Below are positions 9,331-17,498 of a DNA stretch of 35,174 nt, piece by piece. The notes under the pieces were generated by a model. The model made no database searches, was not told the DNA's origin, and saw only the letters and a program-made list of their open reading frames with translations. The number at the start of each line of letters is the position of its first letter. Within the stretch, counting starts at the first letter, position 1. Origin of the DNA: Richelia sp. SL_2_1. GTDB lineage: Bacteria > Cyanobacteriota > Cyanobacteriia > Cyanobacteriales > Nostocaceae. The position numbers and the translations under genes are program-made. The stretch covers positions 1 to 35,174 of the forward strand of contig JAAUSO010000063.1 of the NCBI GenBank assembly GCA_012033205.1, given 5' to 3'.

Positions 9331-9819
9331 ATGAACTCCCTTGTTTCAACTACCTTTACTGGTACAGTTAAACCCAGCCCGGAAGATAACTTTGCGATTA
9401 CCTTTGCACCCCTCTCACTCTCAGAAGTTTATAACTTAGCAGACCATCCAGCCAACGGTGCAATTGTGGTAATGAGTGGAACAGTACGCAACCAAACCGA
9501 CGGAATACCAGTTATTTCTTTAGAATATCAAGCTTACGAACCAATGGCTTTGCGGGTATTTTATCAAATTGCGGCAGATATTCGCCAAAAATGGACGGAT
9601 ACAAATCGTGTAATCATTCATCACCGCACCGGACATTTACAAATCGGTGAAATCAGTGTTTTAGTAGCAGTTGGTTGTCCCCATCGTTCAGAAGCTTTCG
9701 CTGCTTGTGGTTACGCCATTAATACTCTCAAACATAATGCTCCCATCTGGAAAAAAGAACACAATCGCGATGGTTCTAGTAATTGGGTGAGTATTGGTGC
9801 TTGTGAACTAGAAAAATAA
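9331..9819 (+). CDS. moaE: Molybdopterin synthase catalytic (large) subunit MoaE
   Basis: MoaE with the MoaD thiocarboxylate converts cyclic pyranopterin monophosphate (precursor Z) to molybdopterin. The 162-residue protein shows the family's marks: GTVRNQTDG (R53), LEYQAYEPMA, HHRTGHLQIGE, VAVGCPHRSEAF (H118, R119) and LKHNAPIWKKE, with K134 and K141 matching the two catalytic lysines. About 25 N-terminal residues precede the conserved core, slightly longer than bacterial MoaE of around 150. No other molybdenum cofactor genes are nearby, so it stands alone here. Confidence 0.93.
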   Translation: MNSLVSTTFTGTVKPSPEDNFAITFAPLSLSEVYNLADHPANGAIVVMSGTVRNQTDGIPVISLEYQAYEPMALRVFYQIAADIRQKWTDTNRVIIHHRTGHLQIGEISVLVAVGCPHRSEAFAACGYAINTLKHNAPIWKKEHNRDGSSNWVSIGACELEK

Positions 9820-9934
9820 AGGTTATAGGTTAAAGGTTAAAGGTTATAGGTTATAGGTTATAGGTTATAGGTTATAGGTTAAAGGCTAAAGGTTAAAGAT
9901 TATAGGTTCCACTGTCCCAGGTCAACTGTCAACT
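9820..9934. repeat. Heptamer tandem repeats after moaE
   Basis: Units of GGTTATA and GGTTAAA begin on the base after the moaE stop codon, followed by ACTGTCCCAGGTCAACTGTC. The same closing motif recurs after the ComFB gene near 16150. Confidence 0.85.
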
Positions 9935-10070
9935 AAATATAAATTACTATTTCATAGCATTTCTTAATCAAAATCATTATTTTTATTTAGGTTTGTAACA
10001 GGAGTTTTACTTCTAAAGATTTATTCCTTTAGACTTATTTTTAATCGAAAAGTTTTTGTCTAAACGTGCC

Positions 10071-10391
10071 ATGCATTCAGTAAATTTTATCTGTCACGAA
10101 TTTTTTGTAATGCTTTCGTTTGTTGCTTGCATTATAGGTTTAGTCTTGTTGTGGGATAGCAGTCAACTTGATAGCGAAATCCAGTTAAGCGAAACAATTT
10201 TGTTTAGAATGAGCTTTTCCTACTGGTTAGTTTACTGTGTTGCTTTTGGTATCGAAAAAATAGTTTTACCTGAATGGGAAGTTTTGTTAATGAGTTTGAA
10301 AATGACTACAGCTTTGTCATACTTTCTGACTTTTTCCTGCATTCTCTGCTTGCCATTACATAAATTTGCAGTTCGACAAATACAGGATTAG
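10071..10391 (+). CDS. Small hypothetical membrane protein
   Basis: About 106 residues with three hydrophobic stretches that could be membrane helices: MLSFVACIIGLVLLW near the N-terminus, FSYWLVYCVAFGIEKIVL in the middle, and SYFLTFSCILCLPL near the end. The frame is open from TTG at 10056, but the ATG at 10071 is the more likely start. No family was recognised. It could be a chance frame, but its amino-acid makeup is that of a real membrane protein, and a tandem repeat block begins directly at its stop codon, as happens after other genes here. Confidence 0.5.
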   Translation: MHSVNFICHEFFVMLSFVACIIGLVLLWDSSQLDSEIQLSETILFRMSFSYWLVYCVAFGIEKIVLPEWEVLLMSLKMTTALSYFLTFSCILCLPLHKFAVRQIQD

Positions 10392-10465
10392 ACAGTTGAC
10401 AGTGGACAGTGGATAAACAACCATCAACCATCAACTATCAACCATCAACTACCAACTATCAACTA
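10391..10465. repeat. Heptamer tandem repeats
   Basis: Units of TTGACAG/TGGACAG followed by AACCATC/AACTATC units. The block fills the gap between the small membrane protein and the convergent DUF2103 gene. Confidence 0.8.
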
Positions 10466-10792
10466 TTTATTCATTGCAACTGCGATCGCAACTTGTAATT
10501 CATCTTGTTCCAAGGTAGTCAGGATAAACACTTCTTGCACAGTTTTTCCTTGACGAGCGATGACTTTAAACCCACCTCGAATTGGAACAGACACCCGTAA
10601 TTGCATATGAGGGGAATGACCTCTAACGCGGCTGATTTCTCCGGGTGTTATGGTTTGAATACTATCTTGGTTGCAGAGACGTTCGAGAATCGGTATCAGA
10701 CCATCAATATGAGTGGAATGATTCCAAACGAGTCTGCCGTTTTTCTCACGGTTAGAAATTGCTTTAATAGATTTCGAGGTGGGTTTAGCCAT
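10463..10792 (-). CDS. DUF2103 family protein
   Basis: A 109-residue soluble protein resembling DUF2103, described as predicted metal-binding. It starts with a basic segment, then has NGRLVWNHSTHIDGLIPILERL and a Gly/Arg-rich beta region with GHSPHMQLRVSVPIRGGFKV. The histidines in NHSTH and GHSPH are candidates for metal ligands. It follows clpS on the same strand with only 5 bases between stop and start, so the two are surely co-transcribed. Its biochemical role is unknown. Confidence 0.75.
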   Translation of the reverse strand: MAKPTSKSIKAISNREKNGRLVWNHSTHIDGLIPILERLCNQDSIQTITPGEISRVRGHSPHMQLRVSVPIRGGFKVIARQGKTVQEVFILTTLEQDELQVAIAVAMNK

Positions 10793-10797
10793 TGTTT

Positions 10798-11091
10798 TTA
10801 CGCAGCCTCAAGAGGTGCCATTGTCAAACCAGCCCGACGTAATTGCTGGTGATATAATTCTGCTGGTTCTTGAGGTCCTACCCAGACAACGGCTTGTCCT
10901 TCATAATGGATTTGATTGGTCAATTCCCAAGCGCGATCGCCAGTCATTCCTGGAATATATTTTGTCAAACAATCGGCAACGTGTACAAAAGTATTAAAGT
11001 CATCATTGAGAACAATAACTTTGTAGTTGGGATAAGGTTTGCGCTTAACCTCACTAACCCGATCGGGAGCTATAGTTGGTGCATTTGCCAT
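10798..11091 (-). CDS. clpS: ATP-dependent Clp protease adaptor ClpS
   Basis: ClpS binds N-degron substrates and hands them to ClpC/ClpAP. The core is clear: YKVIVLNDDFNTFVHVADCL with the Asn-Asp-Asp pocket, then a helix and the IHYEGQAVVWVG strand holding the pocket histidine, then AELYHQQLRRAGL at the end. The frame extends up to ATG 11148, but the start at 11091 (MANAPTIAPDRV) gives the usual length of about 97 residues and matches remembered cyanobacterial N-termini. First gene of a two-gene unit with DUF2103. Confidence 0.93.
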   Translation of the reverse strand: MANAPTIAPDRVSEVKRKPYPNYKVIVLNDDFNTFVHVADCLTKYIPGMTGDRAWELTNQIHYEGQAVVWVGPQEPAELYHQQLRRAGLTMAPLEAA

Positions 11092-11282
11092 CCCATAAAG
11101 ATTGGCAGATATTTTAGTAGCCATAAAAACTTTACTACAAATTTTCATAAAAATACATCACAAGTAACTAGTTTAGTGCATTCTTAGCAGTCTATGATTA
11201 TTACTCCTTTGCCGACAAAAAATTACCGATCAAAAAACTATTATAGATGCGCCCAAATAATCAGCAAAGAAATAGAGAAATA

Positions 11283-11351
11283 GATTGTAGGGTGTGTGAC
11301 GCTATGAGATAATTTCAACGGTTCTATAAGACTTGTAGCGTCACGCACCAT
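11283..11351. repeat. 69-bp hairpin repeat, copy A
   Basis: An inverted repeat with arms GGTGTGTGACGCTA and TAGCGTCACGCACC-like ends around a variable centre. A second copy of the same 69-base length lies at 17521-17589. The arms differ between copies by paired, compensating changes (GACGCT/AGCGTC here, GACACT/AGTGTC there). Confidence 0.75.
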
Positions 11352-11363
11352 AAACCTGCTTAA

Positions 11364-12419
11364 TTATTTCCAATCATTCCAGTTTTCGTTAAAAATTGAA
11401 GTATCGGGAAAAGCAGTTGGATTGTTATTTTGTTTTAACAAGCGTTGTAATTGAATTAACTGCGGTTCAATTCGAGGTAATTCATCGACTAATTCGTAAG
11501 GTGCAATATTATTTTTCAACGCAAAAGCCGCTGTAGTTCCCGCAGATGCACCAGCAGACCATTCAAAGGAATGTACGCGATAAGCAGCAGCTGCAATGTG
11601 ACTTGTCGCGATACTCTTACCAGCAACTAATAAGTTATCAATTTTCTGGGGAATCATGGCTCGAAGTGCAATTTGAAACGGATAAGCTTGTCCGGCACCG
11701 CGTCTTTCACCTTCACGTTCAGTATTTCCTGGTGCTTCCGGAGGACTTTTTGTCATGCAGGGATGAAAATCGATGGCGTAATGTCCAATACCCACTGCAT
11801 CAGGGAAAATAGTAGAACGAGTCCGTCGTGCTACATCTTCTGGGGGTTTTTGACCGCTAAGCACTGATATTGCTTCTAAACCAGCTAAAGAAGCTTTCAG
11901 TTTACGATACATTCTTGTAGGTAAAGTCTTGCGATAAAACTCGTCATTATAATCGCGGCGAGAAATATCAATTTCTTCGATAGAAAAGCCTCTAGGATGT
12001 GCGTAGCCAGGACGACCGATAATCCGCCTTCCTTCACGCATATACGGATATTTAGATAACCCGTGTGCCGTTCCCATCGGGGAATCTAAACCTTTAAGAT
12101 AGCGATGATTTGGATAAAGTTGCTTCACACCTTCGCCAAGTTGAGAATCCGTAGTTCCCGCAACCAACCAGTAAAAATAACCTATTGATATTTCCTCGCC
12201 TTTACGTAAAGCATCTGTTCGCAGTCCTCCCATCCAACCACCAGGTTGCAATTGTCCTGTAGCTTCAAGTTGCCCACGAGTATAAATTAGATTATCTTGC
12301 GAAGTTCCTGGACGGTAATCATTACCCCAAGTCCAGTTTTGCATGGAAATGTCTCCAGGTGTGGGAGCGCTAAAATTGATACCGCCGAATTTCATGTCTT
12401 CCCCTTTTGAGGACTCCAA
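11364..12419 (-). CDS. FAD-dependent oxidoreductase, C-terminal half (frame-split)
   Basis: About 350 residues continuing the Rossmann-type protein encoded just upstream, in the -1 frame. The open frame begins with a TTG that is probably not a real start. The C-terminal part has the closing segment of the FAD_oxidored family: NLLVAGKSIATSHIAAAAYR and SAGASAGTTAAFAL, which binds the FAD pyrophosphate and ribityl chain. The middle has many aromatic and charged residues typical of the substrate domain. Joined with 12392-13378 the protein would be near 670 residues, a normal length for this family. A one-base gain in the AAAAGGGG run near 12400 restores a single frame. Confidence 0.82.
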   Translation of the reverse strand: MESSKGEDMKFGGINFSAPTPGDISMQNWTWGNDYRPGTSQDNLIYTRGQLEATGQLQPGGWMGGLRTDALRKGEEISIGYFYWLVAGTTDSQLGEGVKQLYPNHRYLKGLDSPMGTAHGLSKYPYMREGRRIIGRPGYAHPRGFSIEEIDISRRDYNDEFYRKTLPTRMYRKLKASLAGLEAISVLSGQKPPEDVARRTRSTIFPDAVGIGHYAIDFHPCMTKSPPEAPGNTEREGERRGAGQAYPFQIALRAMIPQKIDNLLVAGKSIATSHIAAAAYRVHSFEWSAGASAGTTAAFALKNNIAPYELVDELPRIEPQLIQLQRLLKQNNNPTAFPDTSIFNENWNDWK

Positions 12420-13378
12420 ATCCGACGATAAGTAAAGACTAAGGGAAAGCTAGCTAAACGTTTTAATTCATAACTATAGTAAGGGGAATATTGAGGATAA
12501 AACGTCGGCATTTCGTTTTGCTGAGGCTCTTTTGTAGCCTCCATTGCAAAGGTGTAAGTAAAACCTTGAGTACAATAAGGGTCATTTGTTGCACTAGAAG
12601 AAGAAGGCTCTAGATAAGAACGTTCATCAATGCCAAGACGATGAGGAACATCCGCAAGTCCGATAATTTCTCCAGTTTCGCTAGCATCTATCACATACCA
12701 GTTGGGAGCATCGCCTTTTTTTGCTTGTTTGGGAACAAAGCGAATAATAGATTTATTTAAACGCGAAGAATTTTCATAAGTATAGGCATCTTCGATAGTT
12801 TGAGACAAGGTAAAAGTATTTAATGGAGGCTGCCCATTGGCACTTTGATGTTGAATACCATAAGCACCATCAATTATTTTTCCACTGCTAGTAGTTTCGA
12901 GTTCCTTAATAACAGTATTAGGAAACCATTGCAGCTTACCTCTACCTTTTCTTTGAGCATCTTTGAGCATCGAAACCAACACTTTATGTCCGTCACCAGG
13001 AAGGAAACAAGAATCGCTTACCCAACAGTCACCGGGGTTAAGTTCACCGTAAGTTTTGTTGATGCGTTCTCGTAATTCTAAATAGCCGCGAGAATAGAAT
13101 AACTTTTGTCGTTGGGTTGGACGTTCATCAAGTGCAGATGTTCCTTGAGAAGAAATTTGTCCTCCCATCCAGTCAGTTATTTCTGTTAAACAAACCTCTT
13201 TTCCTGCAAGTAAACCTTCATAAGCGGTGGCAATCCCGGATAATCCACCACCCACTACTAAGATGTCACATTTTACAGTTTTATCTGGGTTTCTTGGTGG
13301 TGCCGCAATCACAGATAACGGGGTAAAAAATGAAAGAAAAATCGAGCAAACATTAAGTAGAGACAGCTGGCGTTTCAT
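12392..13378 (-). CDS. FAD-dependent oxidoreductase, N-terminal half with signal peptide (frame-split)
   Basis: The frame is open from ATG 13426, but ATG 13378 gives a clean signal peptide: basic MKRQ, a hydrophobic core, and a cleavage region VIAAPPR. The FAD-binding fold follows directly: CDILVVGGGLSGIATAYEGLLAGKEVCLTE, with GGGLSG as the dinucleotide loop and E at the end of the second strand. Later segments (MGGQISSQGTSALDE, ASETGEIIGLADVPHRLG) fit the FAD_oxidored family, secreted or periplasmic flavoproteins of mostly unknown substrate. The frame ends at TGA after WSPQKGKT, while the -1 frame continues as EDMKFGGINF. The heptamer A_AAG_GGG lies in phase at the junction, but a missing G is the simpler explanation. 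Confidence 0.82.
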   Translation of the reverse strand: MKRQLSLLNVCSIFLSFFTPLSVIAAPPRNPDKTVKCDILVVGGGLSGIATAYEGLLAGKEVCLTEITDWMGGQISSQGTSALDERPTQRQKLFYSRGYLELRERINKTYGELNPGDCWVSDSCFLPGDGHKVLVSMLKDAQRKGRGKLQWFPNTVIKELETTSSGKIIDGAYGIQHQSANGQPPLNTFTLSQTIEDAYTYENSSRLNKSIIRFVPKQAKKGDAPNWYVIDASETGEIIGLADVPHRLGIDERSYLEPSSSSATNDPYCTQGFTYTFAMEATKEPQQNEMPTFYPQYSPYYSYELKRLASFPLVFTYRRIWSPQKGKT

Positions 13379-13636
13379 TATTAACAAATTCCATCCAATT
13401 TCTATAACAGTCTTAGACGCTACCATTGCGGAAATGTTTACCGCAAGCGTTTAAAGAAGAAAATAAAGTATCTTGAAATACAATCAAGCTACGTTTATTT
13501 TCGTAATAATATATAATGCACCATAACGTGTCTTCTGAATTGGGGATGTTTTGAAGAAAACATTTTTTCTTGTATTTCTTATCTCCTAAAAAATACCTGG
13601 AGGGTTATGTTTGATGAAAAGAAAAATTGCGAGTCA

Positions 13637-13685
13637 TAAAAACCCGACTTCTTACCCCACAATAATCACAGAAGTCGGGTTTTTA
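13637..13685. repeat. 16-bp perfect inverted repeat, REP-like
   Basis: Arms TAAAAACCCGACTTCT and AGAAGTCGGGTTTTTA pair without mismatch around a 17-base loop beginning TACCCCAC. It is not placed at a gene end, which argues for a dispersed palindromic repeat and against a gene terminator. Confidence 0.75.
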
Positions 13686-13719
13686 AGATAAATATCAATC
13701 ACATACTTATAACAGCAAT

Positions 13720-13742
13720 AAAAACTCGACTTCTTACCCCAC
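13720..13742. repeat. Truncated second copy of the palindrome
   Basis: Repeats the left arm and loop start of the neighbouring palindrome (one base changed, ACTCGACTTCTTACCCCAC) but has no right arm. This is evidence of local duplication and decay. Confidence 0.65.
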
Positions 13743-13933
13743 GCAAAAGAGATAGATGTATTTTTATATATTCAAAGAATCAGTTTTTTACTGTCTATAA
13801 TTAGAATAGATACAAGAAAATTCAAGAATATTTTACTATTTTATAGTTTTGTTCTCAAGGAACATATTTTTATTTGACGAAGGTATATTATAGTTATTAA
13901 TTTCTTCTCCCAGCTGAAAATTCCTAATTTATT

Positions 13934-13962
13934 ATGCTTGGTTTATTTTATAAGCCAAGCAT
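13934..13962. terminator. Terminator-like hairpin, no gene assigned
   Basis: A 13-bp stem (ATGCTTGGTTTAT with ATAAGCCAAGCAT, one G-T pair) with a 3-base loop and a T-rich tract after it on the plus strand. No plus-strand gene precedes it, so it may end an unannotated small RNA or be a chance repeat. Confidence 0.4.
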
Positions 13963-14506
13963 TTATTTATATTTATACTCTTAACAAAGATTACCCAACT
14001 GTAACGATTTAAGAAAGACGATTATATGATATTTTATCTCTTCATTAATTGTAGATATCTCCTATGGAAATAGAGATATCAAAATTATTATCGCTGTTCG
14101 TGCTTTACCCAATATTTAATAATTTATTCAACACATTGAAAAGATGAATACGCGAATATCATATTTTCAATAATTCTGAAATAGTTTTTATTTATATCAT
14201 CAAATCATTAAATAAATATGATAAATTTTCTTGATTTTTTAATTTAAAAAACAACTTATTTTCATGTTCTTTTATCAATCAATTCAAAAAAACCATGTTT
14301 TTGAGTATCCGTGCTGATTTGTTTATCATTTTGACAGGGTTAATAATTAAGAATATAAGATGCTTGACAACTTGAGAAATAAAATATAAATGTATTCAAG
14401 TCAGCGAATACAACATTAAAACAAATAAATGTTGTAAATAGGAAACACTATATATAATCAACGAGTCTATTTTTCTTGCTAGGTAATAAACAATGTTTAT
14501 AGATAT

Positions 14507-15439
14507 ATGAATAACCAAGTCAGCGTCGCTAATTCTGGAAAAAGATTGTTATCTTCAATTTTTGAAAGTATTAACGCTAATTTTGCATTAAAGATGGCTC
14601 TAGGTGTTGCTAGTGCTGTTCCTCTAGCTTTTACTTCCATAGCAGAAGCCGCACAAGTACAAATAGTACCATCGTCACCCAAATTAGGCGAAACAATATC
14701 AGTCTTAGTAACTCCTGACAACCCCGAAAATAGTCAGAATTTACAAGTTACTAGTGACGGAGAAACTTATCCAGTATTTGAAGTTGCACCAAACCAGTAT
14801 CGTGCTTTTATTCCCACTACTCCATTACAAAAATCTGGAAGAAGAGTAATTCGAGTCTCTGGTGATGGAACAACCCGAAACTTAGCTGTATGGGTAAATA
14901 ATCGTAAATTCCCTGTCCAAAGAATTAGTTTACCCCCTGGCAAAGCTGGTGTAAAAGCGACACAATACGAACTCGATCGAGCAAAAGCTTTTAAAGCGAT
15001 TCTCACACCAGAAAAATATTGGAACGGTGCTTTCACCAGACCCAATAATTCACGTGTTAGTACAATATATGGTGTACGTCGCTACTATAATGGTAAATTT
15101 GCAAATGACTACTACCACCGTGGACTTGATTACGCAGGTGGTACTGGCTCACCTGTAGTCGCACCAGCAGCTGGTCGAGTGACTTTAGTCGGTACAGTAT
15201 CCCAAGGTTTCCGAGTTCACGGCAATACAGTTGGCATTGATCACGGACAAGGTGTTACCAGCATTTTTCTGCATTTAAATAATATTAATGTCAAAGAAGG
15301 TGACATGGTTAAACAAGGTCAACTGATTGGCGGCATCGGTTCTACTGGAGCTTCAACAGGTCCCCATTTACACTGGGGTTTATACGTGAACGGACAATCT
15401 ATTGACCCATCAACATGGTTATCTGGTGAAATTAAATAA
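14507..15439 (+). CDS. M23 family (LytM-type) peptidoglycan endopeptidase, secreted
   Basis: Cuts peptide cross-links in peptidoglycan. The 310-residue protein has a positively charged N-terminus, a hydrophobic helix at 28-45 and a likely cleavage at AEA-AQ near 49. A beta-rich domain at 50-140 follows, resembling the immunoglobulin-like part often found before M23 domains. The peptidase domain occupies 180-305: H204 and D208 in HRGLDYAGG, H256 in FLHL, and H287/H289 in GPHLHWG form the zinc site and catalytic set, all present. It should be active outside the plasma membrane, in cell separation or wall turnover. It stands alone behind a 1-kb spacer. Confidence 0.93.
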   Translation: MNNQVSVANSGKRLLSSIFESINANFALKMALGVASAVPLAFTSIAEAAQVQIVPSSPKLGETISVLVTPDNPENSQNLQVTSDGETYPVFEVAPNQYRAFIPTTPLQKSGRRVIRVSGDGTTRNLAVWVNNRKFPVQRISLPPGKAGVKATQYELDRAKAFKAILTPEKYWNGAFTRPNNSRVSTIYGVRRYYNGKFANDYYHRGLDYAGGTGSPVVAPAAGRVTLVGTVSQGFRVHGNTVGIDHGQGVTSIFLHLNNINVKEGDMVKQGQLIGGIGSTGASTGPHLHWGLYVNGQSIDPSTWLSGEIK

Positions 15440-15544
15440 TCATGATGTTATTTGTTACTTTTGTCAGTAAAATGTGTATTGTTTGTGAGTAAAATAACAA
15501 ATTGAATTGGTACCGTCCTACCTTGCTTGGTGGCTGATAATAAA

Positions 15545-16093
15545 ATGAGCGTTATGAGTATCGAAAAAATTGTAGAGCAGGCTCTCCAGGATGGTTATCT
15601 AACACCAGCAATGGAAGCTGAAGTTGGGCGCATTTGTGACAATGCCTCTGAACTGTCTATCGAAGAGTATATGGCACTTGATAGATTAATGGGAGCATTA
15701 TTAACTGGTGAGGTAGTGGCGGTACCTCGAAAACAATTCATTAATGTTATGGAAGAGTTGGTGTTGACAGAGGCAATTGCGCGAGTAGCTGAAATTGAAG
15801 CCACTAGCGAAAGCTCCCTTGATGTCGGAGATATAGCCGCTTATGCTCTTAACCGTCTTCCACCTTTGTACGCGACTACTGAAGAAGGTGCTACTTACCA
15901 ACGTCAAAGAGCCAAAGCCGAACTTCAAGAATTTATTTCCCAACAAGTAGGAGAAGCCATTTCTCGTTATCTTGACAGACCTAATTTCTTCCCCGAACGT
16001 CAAGCTATTGGTAAAAACTCTGGTAACGAAGTTTTGCGTCAAGTTAGCACTTTACTTCAAGCTTACGCACCGAATTTTGAACAAAAAAGTTAA
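15545..16093 (+). CDS. Late competence ComFB family protein
   Basis: About 182 residues, soluble. The core YALNRLPPLYATTEEGATYQ followed by an amphipathic helix with QVGEAI is the ComFB signature (PF10719), here with an N-terminal extension rich in acidic helices. Several in-frame starts exist: TTG 15527, GTG 15530, ATG 15545 and ATG 15554. One of the two ATGs is favoured; no good Shine-Dalgarno decides between them. In cyanobacteria ComFB-like proteins have been linked with cyclic-nucleotide signalling and natural competence; that link is family knowledge and not visible here. Confidence 0.85.
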   Translation: MSVMSIEKIVEQALQDGYLTPAMEAEVGRICDNASELSIEEYMALDRLMGALLTGEVVAVPRKQFINVMEELVLTEAIARVAEIEATSESSLDVGDIAAYALNRLPPLYATTEEGATYQRQRAKAELQEFISQQVGEAISRYLDRPNFFPERQAIGKNSGNEVLRQVSTLLQAYAPNFEQKS

Positions 16094-16170
16094 AGGTTAA
16101 AGGTTAAAGGTCAAAGGTTTAAGGTGATTATTGCTAATAAACAACTGTCAACTGTCCCAGGTCAACTGTC
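16090..16170. repeat. Heptamer tandem repeats after the ComFB gene
   Basis: GGTTAAA units start at the ComFB stop codon. After a short spacer, CAACTGTCAACTGTCCCAGGTCAACTGTC runs to the convergent transpeptidase gene, matching the motif after moaE. Confidence 0.8.
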
Positions 16171-16852
16171 ATTTACGCACCTCCACTGGTACTCCCAAGT
16201 CGATTTGTTCATAAAGTAAACGAACATCGGAATTACGCATTCTTAAACACCCGTGAGATACCGGGCTTCCTACGAGATCCGATTCCGGTGTTCCGTGAAA
16301 ACCAATTTCGTTGTGTCCATCCGACCAAAACCCAATCCAACGTTCTCCCAAAGGACTGTTTGGACCTGCTGCAAAAACTTTACCAGTAATTGGGTGCTTC
16401 CATGCGGGATAATGCTGCATATGCAACACCTCAAAAGTCCCTGTAGGAGTTTCCCAACCTTTTTTCCCCACACCAATAGGATAACTAGCGATAACCGTAT
16501 TTTGACGATATACATAAGCTCGGCGATCGCCTAAATCTACTACTACTTTTTTCTCAAAAGATACATTATTATTCAGAGATTTTGCTTGGGATTGCTGTGG
16601 AGATGCGGCTTGTATTTTTAATGACAATTTAGATTTAGGTAAAGATTTTTCTGTTACATCTTTCCCCTGGGATACAAAATCTCTAATTTGTCGTGCGAAA
16701 AAATCAAATGGTTCGTTAGTACTAATTCTACTCGAATCTTTAACAGTTTTGGGCATCGAAGTACTAATTCGCCAATGTAGAGTTAGAGATAAAACTGCCG
16801 TACCGAAGCACAGTAACATCACTATACGGGCTAAAGAATCATTTCGTACCAT
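16169..16852 (-). CDS. L,D-transpeptidase (YkuD domain), membrane-anchored
   Basis: Forms 3-3 cross-links in peptidoglycan or attaches other acceptors to it. The 227-residue protein begins with an N-terminal membrane helix (about 9-26), then a Ser/Lys-rich linker to about 95. The YkuD domain spans 100-227 and begins KKVVVDLGDRRAYVYRQ. The catalytic signature is complete: H186 in GFHGTPE, then SPVSHGCLRMRNSD with H200, C202 and R204. The expected location is the periplasm, anchored in the plasma membrane. It is convergent with the ComFB gene and the two are separated only by tandem repeats. Confidence 0.94.
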   Translation of the reverse strand: MVRNDSLARIVMLLCFGTAVLSLTLHWRISTSMPKTVKDSSRISTNEPFDFFARQIRDFVSQGKDVTEKSLPKSKLSLKIQAASPQQSQAKSLNNNVSFEKKVVVDLGDRRAYVYRQNTVIASYPIGVGKKGWETPTGTFEVLHMQHYPAWKHPITGKVFAAGPNSPLGERWIGFWSDGHNEIGFHGTPESDLVGSPVSHGCLRMRNSDVRLLYEQIDLGVPVEVRK

Positions 16853-17105
16853 GTTTTGCTTCCCTAAAGCCTCCTATACACAGCTTATATTCCTTTTAAC
16901 TAATCATAGTCGGTGTAAGTCTCATCAAACATTTACAAACTCTTATAAGTTTATTTACTAATTTAACGTGTATGTGCGGGCAAACTAAAGCTATACCGAT
17001 TTATGTCATTACTTGTAGAACAAAAAAATTTCAGGCAATAGATAAATATCCGGAACTATTGGGGTGTAGTTACCAATCATTAACTTAGAGAGTGGGAGAT
17101 AAATT

Positions 17106-17258
17106 ATGTTAGAAAAATTATTGCTCGCAATCACCATTACATTTTCATTGAATATGTTCATGCAAATTCAACTGCCGTTAGGAAACGATTCTGAGGATAT
17201 TTATCCTCCTCAAGTAGATACAACCCCTCAAATTCTGGTAAGAATGCTACAGAAATAA
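17106..17258 (+). CDS. Small putative membrane or secreted peptide (50 aa)
   Basis: ATG to TAA, 50 residues, with GGGAG eight bases before the start. The N-terminus (MLEKLLLAITITFSLNMFMQ) is a convincing hydrophobic segment, followed by an acidic, proline-containing tail (GNDSEDIYPPQVDTTPQ). That layout fits a signal peptide or single membrane helix. No family is recognised and the frame is short, so it remains a candidate only. Confidence 0.42.
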   Translation: MLEKLLLAITITFSLNMFMQIQLPLGNDSEDIYPPQVDTTPQILVRMLQK

Positions 17259-17498
17259 ATATTCCTGATTTCTTGAGAAATAAGAATATATCTAGTTTTG
17301 TAGTTTATTAAACAAAAATCAAAATCAGACTTGCTTCTCAACATTCATAAAAATACTTGAAGAATAAAACAAACTAAATAGTACTATTGTTCGCAATTAA
17401 ATTAAGTCTAATTTAATTACAATCAATTGAATTTTGTACTTATTTCTTTTACTACCGGGATAATATTATATGAAAGAAAATCATTTACATAAATTCAT

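Larger units (their letters stand above)
13379..14506. other. Long divergent intergenic region
   Basis: Over 1 kb of AT-rich DNA between the oxidoreductase gene (minus) and the M23 peptidase gene (plus). It contains a strong palindrome at 13637-13685, a truncated copy of it at 13720-13742, and a terminator-like hairpin at 13934-13962. No protein gene longer than about 30 codons is convincing. Room for a small RNA exists upstream of the hairpin. Confidence 0.55.

Noticed and set aside
10601-11187. Several overlapping plus-strand open frames across the clpS-DUF2103 unit
   Set aside because: They lie antisense to two well-recognised proteins, have no family features and no start signals.
13637-13685. 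Palindrome read as a gene terminator
   Set aside because: No gene ends next to it on either strand and a truncated second copy lies nearby, so a dispersed repeat is more likely.
13599-13690. Micro-frames after a perfect GGAGGG at 13599-13604 (10 and 25 codons)
   Set aside because: The longer one is encoded by the palindrome itself and the shorter has poor spacing and no protein character.
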